Position numbers and translations under genes: made by a program. Shown here piece after piece: positions 6,849-15,673 of a stretch of DNA of 30,919 nucleotides. Position 1 is the stretch's first letter, and each line of letters begins with the position of its first letter. The stretch is from the IMG/VR virus record IMGVR_UViG_3300044641_001598, positions 1 through 30,919 of that record. One strand, given 5' to 3'. Source of the DNA: a virus. Below the pieces are notes generated by a model. That model ran no database searches. It worked only from the letters and a program-made list of their open reading frames with translations, and was not told the origin of the DNA.

Positions 6849-6870
6849 TAGTTCGTGTTTTTGTTTTAAA

Positions 6871-6899
6871 TAAAAAAAGGGATACATCTCTGCATCCCT
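6871..6899 (-). terminator. Terminator after the major tail gene
   Basis: On the minus strand AGGGAT, a 10-base loop and ATCCCT (6899 to 6878) are followed by a T run (to 6872). It lies about 20 bases after the stop of the tail gene at 6920-7462 and may reduce read-through into the portal genes. Confidence 0.75.
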
Positions 6900-6919
6900 C
6901 TTTTATCGTTGTTTAGGTA

Positions 6920-7462
6920 TTATTCTACTATAGTACCATTTAATAATGATGCCATCCCAGTTTCTGTAGAAGTATCTAAATAGTTTGCAAATGTTTTTTC
7001 ACGTGCAACAAGAGTAACTTCGTATCCTGTCATATCGCCCATTGCTGCACCTGTATTTGCATTAATTGTAGTTATATCACATCCAAACTCTAATCCCATT
7101 AAAAAGAAATCTCCTGAAGTTGTGCGAACTACTGCCTTTGGATTACTTGCAGCCAATAATTTGAATTCTTTATGTGTAACTGAACTCATTACAGGAAGAT
7201 TCAAAACAAGTGTTTGTTCAGCAAAACGAGTACCATTCTCACGAGATACATTCATTACTTGATTAAAAGTAGATGTACCTTTTAAATCATATTTGTAAAG
7301 TGAAGGTGTACCACCTGTAACATCTGTAATCATATCTATATTATCACCAGTACCAAATACAGGAACCCCCAATGTATCTTGATTAATAAAATAGATAGCA
7401 TCTAAACCACCTACTGAATCTGTGCAAGGTAAAACTCTACCTTTTGAAATATCACAAGCCAT
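6920..7462 (-). CDS. Major tail (tube) protein, 180 aa
   Basis: Starts MACDISKGRVLPCTDSVGGL, followed by AIYFIN and a long β-rich body ending in EVTLVAREKTFANYL. Length, composition and the VGG-x-x-IYF-N opening match major tail proteins I know from Bacteroidota siphophages. It would polymerise around the tape measure to form the tail tube. It is flanked on both sides by terminators, which fits separately tuned high expression. A minor capsid/decoration protein is the main alternative. Confidence 0.65.
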   Translation of the reverse strand: MACDISKGRVLPCTDSVGGLDAIYFINQDTLGVPVFGTGDNIDMITDVTGGTPSLYKYDLKGTSTFNQVMNVSRENGTRFAEQTLVLNLPVMSSVTHKEFKLLAASNPKAVVRTTSGDFFLMGLEFGCDITTINANTGAAMGDMTGYEVTLVAREKTFANYLDTSTETGMASLLNGTIVE

Positions 7463-7483
7463 TTTTTAAATTATTTAATGTTT

Positions 7484-7516
7484 ATAAAAAAAGGGTGGCA
7501 GATATTCCACCACCCT
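7484..7516 (-). terminator. Strong terminator after the major capsid gene
   Basis: On the minus strand AGGGTGG and CCACCCT pair over 7 bases with an 11-base loop (7516 to 7492), then a T run follows (to 7485). It lies 20 bases after the capsid stop codon. Confidence 0.85.
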
Positions 7517-7536
7517 CGATAATTAATAGGTTAATA

Positions 7537-8481
7537 TTAGTTAGCAGAATTTGTGATTCCGTAAGTAACCATATCTTCAGCCCATCCGTAAGTAGCACCA
7601 GCAGCGAATTTCATAATAACTCTTACGTTGTTTGAACCATCCAAATCAGACATATCCAAAACTTTAACTTCCGACAAATCAGAAAGCAAAGAACATCCGA
7701 AGTAAAGGTTGTCTACAGTTGTAGCTATTGCAGTATTGTTTGCCATTCCGTTAGCCATAAAGATTGGAATACCATCAAAAGATAATGCTCCGTTAGTATA
7801 CCACATTGTTCCCTCGTTATTGATACCATTAGCACCTACTCCCGAAGCATAACCTCCCAAAGCACGAACATAAGCCTTACAAATATTCTGAGATAGATAT
7901 AAACGTAAACCTTCTTTTCCGTACAAACGTGACGGAACGGCATCGACCAACAACCCGAGCTGAGCTAATACATTCGATGATGTTACAGTTGTACCAGCAA
8001 CTTCTTGTGCAGAAGGCAAAGCAGCATCTAAAGCAATTGCAGTTGAGATTCCGTTAAACTCTCCTGCTGTTGCGTTAGCACCTACCCAAATAGTAGATTC
8101 CATTGATGCAGCGACTTTTTCAGCAGCATAAGCGATTAAGTAATCAGCAAATGATGTAGGCAATTGGTCGAATGAAGAATATCCCATCTCCATAGACTGC
8201 CAAGTTGAATGGAAAGTCTTTTTACACAAAGTCAAGTTAACTTGGAAATCTTCAGTTTGTAATATTCTTTCAGTAAGTGTAACTGTTCCTGATGCGTCAA
8301 AATCACAAGTTGCATCTTTAACGATTGAGTCAGTTGCAAACTTTTGAATAACGTGCTTGTATTTAACGTTAGGAATAACTGTTACCCCTCCGTTTTCGAT
8401 TGTTGGTGCAGACAATAAAGCTGCTGCGATGTACTTACCTGCGAATTCACCAGCGTAAGTAGTAGTAATTGATAATGCCAT
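7537..8481 (-). CDS. Major capsid protein, 314 aa
   Basis: The N-terminus (MALSITTTYAGEFAGKYIAA) and body (TLCKKTFHSTWQSMEMGYSS, LLVDAVPSRLYGKEGLRLYL) match the HK97-fold capsid family common in Bacteroidota phages. Alanine- and glycine-rich composition, a preceding scaffold gene and protease gene, and a strong terminator directly downstream all fit the most highly expressed virion protein. No obvious N-terminal delta domain is present; the separate scaffold supplies that function. Confidence 0.85.
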   Translation of the reverse strand: MALSITTTYAGEFAGKYIAAALLSAPTIENGGVTVIPNVKYKHVIQKFATDSIVKDATCDFDASGTVTLTERILQTEDFQVNLTLCKKTFHSTWQSMEMGYSSFDQLPTSFADYLIAYAAEKVAASMESTIWVGANATAGEFNGISTAIALDAALPSAQEVAGTTVTSSNVLAQLGLLVDAVPSRLYGKEGLRLYLSQNICKAYVRALGGYASGVGANGINNEGTMWYTNGALSFDGIPIFMANGMANNTAIATTVDNLYFGCSLLSDLSEVKVLDMSDLDGSNNVRVIMKFAAGATYGWAEDMVTYGITNSAN

Positions 8482-8499
8482 TTTTTTTACTTTTTTAAA

Positions 8500-9078
8500 T
8501 TAATTGTTAACTATTTTGTTTAATACAGAATCCATAATGTTTTTAGGTCTGTTCTTTCCGTACTGCATAAGTTGTACAGGTTTTTTATTTTCAGGATTGA
8601 AAGTGATAGGCTCAACAGCAGGTTCGTTGTTTTCAACTACTACTTCTTCTTTTACCTCACTCAACTTTACAAGTTGTTCTTTCAACTCTAAGTTTTCTTT
8701 TTTCAATGCTTCAATTTCCGAGAAAAAACTTTCTTTAGAAATTGTTTCAATGATTTTTTTAGCAGTAGGCTCTGATACTTCCTCAGATGCTTCTACTTCT
8801 ACTTCCATTTCAGGTTCAGGCTGTTCAGTTTGAGCGTCTTTGATTTCTTTAATTACTCCTTCTTGCTCGATAACTAATACACGACCATCTTCTAAAATGT
8901 GTTCACCAACAGGTGCAGGAACTATCCCCTCTTCTGTAACTATTCCAACTGAATAACCTGCTTCGAAACTTTCTGCTTCGATTACAGTTACTCCGTCTTG
9001 TAGTTTCATCTGAGCAAGTTTTACTTCCATCCCGAGTAGTGTCTTCACTTCGTTAAGAATTTTTGTTGTCTTGTTCAT
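8500..9078 (-). CDS. Scaffold protein, 192 aa
   Basis: The N-terminal third is β-rich (MELKLQDG-like VKLAQMKLQDGVTVIEAESF). A highly acidic linker follows (EPEMEVEVEASEEVSEP), then a coiled coil (FFSEIEALKKENLELKEQLV) and a basic C-terminal tail (YGKNRPKNIMDSVLNKIV). This acidic/coiled-coil/basic-tail plan is typical of capsid scaffolds, whose C-terminus contacts the capsid protein. It lies directly upstream of the capsid gene. Cleavage by the nearby protease is expected. Confidence 0.75.
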   Translation of the reverse strand: MNKTTKILNEVKTLLGMEVKLAQMKLQDGVTVIEAESFEAGYSVGIVTEEGIVPAPVGEHILEDGRVLVIEQEGVIKEIKDAQTEQPEPEMEVEVEASEEVSEPTAKKIIETISKESFFSEIEALKKENLELKEQLVKLSEVKEEVVVENNEPAVEPITFNPENKKPVQLMQYGKNRPKNIMDSVLNKIVNN

Positions 9079-9106
9079 ACTATTACTATTTACTTATTTA
9101 ACTTAC

Positions 9107-9259
9107 TTACAATTCTCTTGTTTCATTTTCGTTTACTATCTCGTCTTGTTGAGCAGTAACTAAACTTCCTAATCCTTGACCTTTAGATTCTTCTAAATAG
9201 TCTTTTAATTGTGGTTCTAACACTTCGCCAAAACCTTCTAATTTTACTTTTTTAGCCAT
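9107..9259 (-). CDS. Small protein between protease and scaffold, 50 aa
   Basis: Reads MAKKVKLEGFGEVLEPQLKD and ends NENETREL. Its ATG overlaps the protease stop (TAATG). It is acidic and helical, with no membrane segment and no recognised family. Its position in the capsid assembly block suggests an assembly or scaffold-associated role, but this is inference. Confidence 0.6.
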   Translation of the reverse strand: MAKKVKLEGFGEVLEPQLKDYLEESKGQGLGSLVTAQQDEIVNENETREL

Positions 9260-9828
9260 TATATTTGATTTAATAATTCCTTTATTTGTTCTAAAAGTTC
9301 TTCGTCTTTTGATAGTCCTAACTTTTCAAGTCCACTAAACATTGCTTCAATAGAGTAACCTTTATATGTTCCGTCTTTTACTTGTTGCCATACTTTGTCG
9401 TTATCAATCTTACTCATTACTACCCACTCTCCACCTTTAGGATTTAGGTTGTATAAATTAGATTTGTCGTTACTCGGATCTTCTACTATCCAACTTTCAA
9501 TTACACTTACTCCATCCGTGTTTTTCTCATGTTCTAAAGTGAAGTTTTGTAGATTAAGTTGTTTCATATATAACTCTTGTGCTTCACGTATTGTATCAGC
9601 AGAAAAATAAATGTTAAACTCTTTGCCTTTCAAAACACGATATATCCTCTTGTCAGGAACTAATGCAAAACCTACTACTATTCTTCTTTCAGAATCGATA
9701 ACTTTTAGTTCTACCTTTTCAGAAGATAATGCAATAAAATCTTCTTCAATTGCAGGATTCTCTACGAGTGAAATAGCGAAAACACCATCTTTCGCATCTT
9801 CTATTTTTAATTCTACTTCTTGTAACAT
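9259..9828 (-). CDS. Prohead protease, XkdF-type (peptidase U35_2), 189 aa
   Basis: Starts MLQEVELKIEDAKDGVFAIS. It then shows RRIVVGFALVPDKRIYR, NFTLEHEKNTDGVSVIESWI, VEDPSNDKS and KDGTYKGYSIEAMF. This matches the XkdF-like prohead protease family, with His near 100 (LEH) and Ser near 159 (GYSIEA) as the likely catalytic pair. Such proteases cleave scaffold and capsid during head maturation. It sits upstream of scaffold and capsid genes as expected. TAAGTTATATAA lies just before its start codon. Confidence 0.85.
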   Translation of the reverse strand: MLQEVELKIEDAKDGVFAISLVENPAIEEDFIALSSEKVELKVIDSERRIVVGFALVPDKRIYRVLKGKEFNIYFSADTIREAQELYMKQLNLQNFTLEHEKNTDGVSVIESWIVEDPSNDKSNLYNLNPKGGEWVVMSKIDNDKVWQQVKDGTYKGYSIEAMFSGLEKLGLSKDEELLEQIKELLNQI

Positions 9829-9830
9829 AC

Positions 9831-9842
9831 TTATATAACTTA
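9831..9842 (-). repeat. Start-proximal element TAAGTTATATAA, copy 2
   Basis: Identical 12-base copy placed two bases before the protease ATG at 9828. It falls in the gap of only 15 bases between the tape measure stop and the protease start, so it cannot be far from the ribosome-loading site. Confidence 0.5.
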
Positions 9843-9843
9843 A

Positions 9844-11586
9844 TTATAATACACTTGTTTTAATTGCTTTTTGCTCGAGCATTTGAGCAGTTGTAATATC
9901 ACTTGCAACAACATAGGCTTTAAGTGGTTGTGCAGATAAACCTTGTAATAGTTGCGATGTTTGATTACCACCTACTACGTTGAATTGTGGTGTCATTGAT
10001 TGTGAAGCACCACCCATAGGTGCATTTGATGAATCTATGTTATTATTCCCACCTTGAAATTGTGTTTGTGATATTTTTGCAATATTAACTGCTGCAAAAG
10101 CACCTGCCAAACCTGCTTGTATTGCTGGATAAGCAGGAAATAAAGCAGTTATAGGAGATTTCTGCGCAGTTGTATAGGCGTTTATAGTTCCTTCAATACC
10201 TGAAATAGTTGCACTTGCTAACTTAGCAGCCTTATCTATTTGAAATGCTTTCTTTGCTTCTTTCTCATTACGTTGACCAAATAGGCTTGTAATATCAGAA
10301 ATTAAAGCAAGTGAATCATAAGCAATTTGAAACTTTGCATTTGTTACATCTTTTTGTAATTGTTTTTCTTTTTCTGCTCTTTGTGCATTTTCAGAAAAGA
10401 ATTTATCTGCTAATGCTGAAACTTCTTTATAATAATTATCATCAACTTCTAATTGTCTATCTTTTGCATCTTTATATTCTGATATTGATTTAGTTTGCAT
10501 AAACCCAATATCATCAACCATTTTTTGTGAATCTTCACGTTGTTTCTTTAACCTTTCTAATTCTTTTTTTGCTAATTCTTCTTGTGCTTTTCTTATCTCT
10601 TCTTGATGCTTTATATATGCATCTTTTAATTGTTTTTGATGTGTAGCAATAAGTATTTTTTCCTCTTGTCTTAGTTTCTGTAATTCTTCTTGATTACCTT
10701 TTGCTAATTCTTTTTTACGTTTATAGTTTTCTAATTCTAATTTATAAGTTTCTTTGCCTTTTGCCTTTTCAACTGCTATTTCATCATCTTTTTGTTTTAT
10801 TAATGCTTCTAATCGTTTTTTATTAGCATCCTCTTGTTGTGCTTGTCTTTCATTTAAAGCACCTTTTTGATAGTTTCCTACTAAATCTATTCCGTCTTTT
10901 ATTTCTTCTAATGCACCTTTAAAATCACCTTGTAATAATTTACCTATTGCCTTAAATGGTGATAAAATAAAGTTTGTAATAGCACTACCTACACCAAAAG
11001 CAACTTCTTTAATTTTATTAAATATTGTTCCTATATTCTCAAATGCAGGAAAAGATGCCTTAACTGATTTAGTAATATCATCCCAATAAGCATAAATAGT
11101 ACCTAATGCAACAACTAATAATCCTATTCCTGTGCTACCTATTGCAGTTTTAATAGAATTAAAAGCATTTACACCTACTGTTTTAACATTTTTTAAAGCA
11201 TCTGCCAATCCTCCTAATTGTTCTAATCCTTGACTTAATGCTAAAGCAGATTGAACTTTTAAAAGTTGTTGTTGTAGATTTTCACTTTCTACACCTGCCA
11301 AACCTAAAGCACCTTGAAAAGCAGTGAATCCACCTGCTGCTGCTCCTACTGCTTGACCTATTGCTGCAAATTTTGCCTCAGGATTAAATGCAGCAGTTAA
11401 ATTTTTAGCATCTTGAATTCTATCACGCAATTCTGCTGCTCTTTTTGCTGCGTTGGCTGCTTCAGCACTCGTTGCACCGAATTTATCAGCCATTGCTGCT
11501 ACTTCAGCCTGTGCTGCTCTTAACTGACTTCTTAAACTACCTAAGTTTGTTTCTACTTCTAACTGTATTGTTTTATTTTCTGCCAT
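9844..11586 (-). CDS. Tail tape measure protein, 580 aa
   Basis: The N-terminus has helical Ala-rich repeats (LRSQLRAAQAEVAAMADKFG), a hydrophobic segment near residues 150-168 (GIGLLVVALGTIYAYW), a long Lys/Glu-rich coiled coil (about 245-370), and a second hydrophobic Ala/Gly region near the end (QAGLAGAFAAVNIAKI). This plan is standard for tape measures, which set siphovirus tail length. At 580 residues it is short, so the tail should be short for a siphovirus. The reading frame is intact and its start lies within the end of the 53-residue ORF upstream. Confidence 0.82.
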   Translation of the reverse strand: MAENKTIQLEVETNLGSLRSQLRAAQAEVAAMADKFGATSAEAANAAKRAAELRDRIQDAKNLTAAFNPEAKFAAIGQAVGAAAGGFTAFQGALGLAGVESENLQQQLLKVQSALALSQGLEQLGGLADALKNVKTVGVNAFNSIKTAIGSTGIGLLVVALGTIYAYWDDITKSVKASFPAFENIGTIFNKIKEVAFGVGSAITNFILSPFKAIGKLLQGDFKGALEEIKDGIDLVGNYQKGALNERQAQQEDANKKRLEALIKQKDDEIAVEKAKGKETYKLELENYKRKKELAKGNQEELQKLRQEEKILIATHQKQLKDAYIKHQEEIRKAQEELAKKELERLKKQREDSQKMVDDIGFMQTKSISEYKDAKDRQLEVDDNYYKEVSALADKFFSENAQRAEKEKQLQKDVTNAKFQIAYDSLALISDITSLFGQRNEKEAKKAFQIDKAAKLASATISGIEGTINAYTTAQKSPITALFPAYPAIQAGLAGAFAAVNIAKISQTQFQGGNNNIDSSNAPMGGASQSMTPQFNVVGGNQTSQLLQGLSAQPLKAYVVASDITTAQMLEQKAIKTSVL

Positions 11587-11734
11587 CTTTTAGGTTTTTA
11601 AGTTGTCTTTTACCTTGTTTAATTGCGTGTTTTACTGATGTAGGAAGTTGGTATTTTCCTTTTGCTATTTCGATATTCTCCGACTTTCCGTAGAACTCAT
11701 CTAACTGTAATAAATCTAAAATATTTCTTATCAT
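11573..11734 (-). CDS. Small basic ORF upstream of tape measure, 53 aa
   Basis: Reads MIRNILDLLQLDEFYGKSEN and ends QLKNLKDGRK. It begins in an ATGA overlap with the stop of the tail protein at 11731-14094 and ends 14 bases into the tape measure gene. It is basic and helical in its second half (SVKHAIKQGKRQLKNLK). No family is recognised; a small tail assembly factor is possible. Confidence 0.6.
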   Translation of the reverse strand: MIRNILDLLQLDEFYGKSENIEIAKGKYQLPTSVKHAIKQGKRQLKNLKDGRK

Positions 11735-14094
11735 CCTGCTACATTTGGATATTCTTCTGGGTCATTCTGCCAATTAAGTGTGTCAATGAATCTGAAGTCA
11801 TTTAGTAACTTAAATTGTACATCTCCACTTGTTAAGTCTGCTTGGTAATCGTTTATGATGTATCTCTTATCTCTTATTACTAACCTATCATTTAGTTTCA
11901 ATCTTGTAAGTATTGATAGTGGTAGATTCGTCTTTATGGTAGTTATCCTGTTTTTCTTGTTGTATAAGTTTAGTAAGTATGATTGATAATAAAGTGAATA
12001 ACTATTGAAATCCATTTGCTTTTCTAATAGACTCGAATTATCTGTACTCCAGTTTAAACTTATGTCTTGACTGCCATATCTTACATCCTGACCAAATGGT
12101 TGATAAGATGTTAAATTAAAAGTAGAAGTGCCATCTGTAATATTTATATCTACATCTGTATCTTGCCACAAATACTTATATAGTAAAATAGGCTTAGGAA
12201 CATAATCATTATACTCTTGATTTAAACAATATCCTACTTGTACATTTGTCGGAATAGTGTAATTTAATTTACTGAAAAGTAGATTCTCAAATGGAAGTTC
12301 AATATTATAATCACCACCATCGAAATCTTTTGTATCTCTTAAATCACCATACTCATAATTATTCAAAGCAAAGAATTGCCTGTTAATAAATGAATCACTT
12401 TGTTGGTGTGTAAATCTTATAGCCTTAAATAATGATACTCTTTCGATGTCTATACTTTCAGTATCTGTATATTCTGTAATATCGTAAATAGTTCCATCAC
12501 TATACCAAGCATCCAAAGGTTCAATAATGTAATTAGTATCTGAAGTTGGTACACACGTTAAATTAAATTGTTTTAATACTCCACTAATAAAATCCGTGAT
12601 TTTAATGTCCGGTAAATATTTACCAAAGTCAAGTGTTGAACTTGTTAAGTCAATATGTTTATACGCATCAAAGAAATACTCATTTAATCCACTTGTATAT
12701 CTGAAACGTATATCTATATCAAATGATATTGTAGTAACAGATGAAACGTAAAATTTGTACTTTGAATTTATTGAATCATTATAGTTTCCAAATGTTGTCG
12801 CAAATAAATCTGTATGATACTTTTCACCATCTCCAGATGTTTCAATGGTATTTATAAGTACATCGTCTTTATAAACGTATATCTTATAATTATCCGTGTT
12901 TGTAGTGCCTGATACATTAAATGTCAATATTACACTATCGTAATAGTTGAAATACTGCATATAAGCAACACTATTAGTTATGTCAAATACTACACCATTT
13001 GTTATAGAATCAAAAGATACTAATTGTCTACCAAATTGAGAATTAATAGTAGGAATAGTACCATTTAATCCTATTTCTTGATTTTTCATCCACAAAAACA
13101 AGTTTGTGAATCTGTCATTAGATAAGAAATCACTTGTAAAAGTTATTCCGAATTGATTTTCAATAGTGTTAAATAACTCTTTTACTTTGATAGCAGGAAA
13201 TAACTCTGTAAAATAAAATGCTTTAGCAGGGTCTGTAATGTCATAAGTACCACCATCGCCATAACTCCATAGATTCTTACTCGTTATCAATGGAAACTTT
13301 ATAGCACTATCGAAGTCTAAAGAAACTAAATCAGATACATTCGCTAAATTATATTCGAATGAATATTCTGATAGATCTAATGTGTTTAAACTTGCTTCGC
13401 CTAATGTGTCTTTTAAACTTACTAAATCACCGAAGAATTGTAGTGTATAAGATTCTATTCGCTTATTCTTGATGTTTGCCTTTTCAAGTTGTAGGTTTCC
13501 TGTTTTGAAAGGTATATGGTCTATCTCTATTCGTGCTTTTCTACGGATACGATTATCTTGTAATGCGTTTATATCACTATTATACCAATGCTCTAAAATT
13601 TGGTTGTTATGTGTTGAAGCAGGAACTACAAAAGACTGCGAATAATCACTGAAAACACTTGATATATCTGATACATTCTGTACTGAAGAATTAATAACAA
13701 TTTTCTCATCATCAAATAAATCTAATCTTTCGTAATATTGTTTGTTTACTGTGCAACTTTCAGTTAAAATAGATGTTCTAATTTCCGATATCCAATTATC
13801 AGAAACAGGACAATTTGTACCTACATCAAATGTATATCCTTCAACTCTATCACCTATTGCATCTCTATAAAGCACCCAAGCATTATCTCCTAATCCTGCT
13901 GGACCACCTGCTAATTCATATACAATAAAATAGTGATATTCTCCTATATAGAATTCATAAATATTATACCCTCCCTCTGTTGATGAAATAGAACCTGCCT
14001 GATAAGGAACATCTTCTAATGTAATTACAATACACGAACAAAAGTTCTCATCAATCTTATCTGTCTGAATGTAAATTTGGACTTTTCTATTCAT
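11731..14094 (-). CDS. Baseplate or tail-tip protein, 787 aa
   Basis: A large, mostly β-rich protein. A central conserved segment (YERLDLFDDEKIVINSSVQN, SVFSDYSQSFVVPASTHNNQ, then RIRRKARIEIDHIPFKTGNL) is one I know from large structural proteins of Bacteroidota phages. Later parts contain LPDIKITDFISGVLKQFNLT, resembling the hub segment of tail-associated proteins. No enzymatic motif is visible. Placement next to the tape measure and a probable distal-tail protein supports a tail-tip or hub role. Confidence 0.65.
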   Translation of the reverse strand: MNRKVQIYIQTDKIDENFCSCIVITLEDVPYQAGSISSTEGGYNIYEFYIGEYHYFIVYELAGGPAGLGDNAWVLYRDAIGDRVEGYTFDVGTNCPVSDNWISEIRTSILTESCTVNKQYYERLDLFDDEKIVINSSVQNVSDISSVFSDYSQSFVVPASTHNNQILEHWYNSDINALQDNRIRRKARIEIDHIPFKTGNLQLEKANIKNKRIESYTLQFFGDLVSLKDTLGEASLNTLDLSEYSFEYNLANVSDLVSLDFDSAIKFPLITSKNLWSYGDGGTYDITDPAKAFYFTELFPAIKVKELFNTIENQFGITFTSDFLSNDRFTNLFLWMKNQEIGLNGTIPTINSQFGRQLVSFDSITNGVVFDITNSVAYMQYFNYYDSVILTFNVSGTTNTDNYKIYVYKDDVLINTIETSGDGEKYHTDLFATTFGNYNDSINSKYKFYVSSVTTISFDIDIRFRYTSGLNEYFFDAYKHIDLTSSTLDFGKYLPDIKITDFISGVLKQFNLTCVPTSDTNYIIEPLDAWYSDGTIYDITEYTDTESIDIERVSLFKAIRFTHQQSDSFINRQFFALNNYEYGDLRDTKDFDGGDYNIELPFENLLFSKLNYTIPTNVQVGYCLNQEYNDYVPKPILLYKYLWQDTDVDINITDGTSTFNLTSYQPFGQDVRYGSQDISLNWSTDNSSLLEKQMDFNSYSLYYQSYLLNLYNKKNRITTIKTNLPLSILTRLKLNDRLVIRDKRYIINDYQADLTSGDVQFKLLNDFRFIDTLNWQNDPEEYPNVAG

Positions 14095-15158
14095 TACATA
14101 TTGGTATATACGAGTGCTTTTAAATATTCAAACTCCAATTGATAATTGATTAGTTTATCGTTTATGTGTCTGAATAATTGTGTTTGATTCGTGTTTAGTT
14201 TGACAGGAAAAGGCATATATTCAGTTTCTTCTATTGTAGCATCATTTCCAATAGTTAAAAGCAATTTTTCGGATAACATTATTTGTTGTAGAATAATATT
14301 CCAACTTTCAGGCTTCCAATTTGTGTTTATGGTAAATGAATGCACTCCATTCTTATTGAATTCCTGTTTTTCTGCTTCTACTGCATAATTATCGAAGTTA
14401 GTCTGATATAACTGATAAGAATTAGCATTTACTTGCATATTGTACTTAATGCTTCCACTCATACAACTACTTTCAAAGAATCCGTATTTGTTTATGTAGG
14501 TGACTTCTGAATAATTAGTGCAAATTTCTTCTGATTTGAATGTATATGTAACAATTAATTCATCGCTTGAATTATATACTGATACCTCAAAATTTAACAA
14601 TGTTATTCCGTTATATTGGATTGGATTGTCTGTATCTATTGTGTAATTACCAAACCCCTCTCCTCCTATTTCATCCCATTCTAAATAATAACCATTACCA
14701 TTGATAAAATTAAATACAGGTGTTGAACAGAAATAATTTATTTCCGTGTTTGAGTAGTTATTACCTATCGTTATAGTTGTATCTGAAATAGGATTATTAT
14801 AACTACTTTTTCCACTTATAACATAACCATCTACTGCGTAATATTCAGTAGTATCTAATAGTGTATATGTTCCTGTAACTAAATTGTATCTCTTTACTTT
14901 TACATTACACCAATGGAAATCTGTGTCATCTGTGTACGGATGTTCATTCTTTATGTACTCACGGATGTAATTACTTATATCGTATCTCATTAAGAAGTTA
15001 GTAGGAGAAGCAACAAACTTACTCAACACATAATTAGGCGAAACAGGTGCAGAGCCAGTACCATTCCAAATAAATATTTCTATTTTACTTCCATCAGATG
15101 GGTCTTCATTTACTTCAATTAAAAAAGGGCTTCTCGCTAATATGATAGATTTACTCAT
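14094..15158 (-). CDS. Probable distal tail or baseplate protein, 354 aa
   Basis: β-rich throughout, starting MSKSIILARSPFLIEVNEDP and containing FLMRYDISNYIREYI, CMSGSIKYNMQVNANSYQLY, and LRYQLEFEYL-like sequence near the end (INYQLEFEYLKALVYTNM). Its start overlaps the gp10-like gene by 4 bases, and its stop touches the start of the 787-residue protein. Together they look like a baseplate pair. Function is inferred from position and composition. Confidence 0.55.
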   Translation of the reverse strand: MSKSIILARSPFLIEVNEDPSDGSKIEIFIWNGTGSAPVSPNYVLSKFVASPTNFLMRYDISNYIREYIKNEHPYTDDTDFHWCNVKVKRYNLVTGTYTLLDTTEYYAVDGYVISGKSSYNNPISDTTITIGNNYSNTEINYFCSTPVFNFINGNGYYLEWDEIGGEGFGNYTIDTDNPIQYNGITLLNFEVSVYNSSDELIVTYTFKSEEICTNYSEVTYINKYGFFESSCMSGSIKYNMQVNANSYQLYQTNFDNYAVEAEKQEFNKNGVHSFTINTNWKPESWNIILQQIMLSEKLLLTIGNDATIEETEYMPFPVKLNTNQTQLFRHINDKLINYQLEFEYLKALVYTNM

Positions 15159-15673
15159 TTCTTATAATTTGTTAGTGTGTATTGTAGGAATTCACTCATA
15201 TCTAATCCGTAGGCTTCAATCAAATCGTTTGACAACTTTTTATATTCGTTTTCGAATGGTTTAGTAAAGAATAGACTTGGTTTAATTCCTTTTTTAAATA
15301 TGTTTTTCGCAATAGCAAATTTTAAAGACCTTCTATCTATGAATTTTCCGTTTTTATCTCTTGGTGCTATTCCTCTTTTTACTACCCATTTATCAAGTGA
15401 ATTAAGCATCTTTCTACTTGGTACTCCTTTCTTGAAACTAAATGGTGCATTTCTGTTTATTTTTAACCCATTTACTCCCTTATCTTGAAACTCTCCATAG
15501 TCAGCCATCATAAAATCCAACTGAAAAGAATTAGGACTACCTTTTAAGTTAGAATCTAAACTATTATACAAGCGTTTTGATGCGTTCTTTCCTGTTTTGG
15601 TAAGGTTAGACTTCGCTTGTTGTATAACTCGCTTTCTAAACGTATTTAATTCGTCTTTTAGATGCTCTAACAT
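15155..15673 (-). CDS. HK97 gp10-like neck/tail completion protein, 172 aa
   Basis: Contains MMADYGEFQDKGVNGLK, DKWVVKRGIAPRDKNGKFID, RRSLKFAIAKNIFKKGIKPS and LFFTKPFENEYKKLSNDL. The YGEFQDKGV and GIKPS-FFTKPFE motifs characterise the gp10-like family in Bacteroidota phages, which acts at the head-tail junction. It is basic and helical. Its location among tail fibre and baseplate genes, away from the portal, is atypical but consistent with the rearranged order of this genome. Confidence 0.72.
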   Translation of the reverse strand: MLEHLKDELNTFRKRVIQQAKSNLTKTGKNASKRLYNSLDSNLKGSPNSFQLDFMMADYGEFQDKGVNGLKINRNAPFSFKKGVPSRKMLNSLDKWVVKRGIAPRDKNGKFIDRRSLKFAIAKNIFKKGIKPSLFFTKPFENEYKKLSNDLIEAYGLDMSEFLQYTLTNYKK

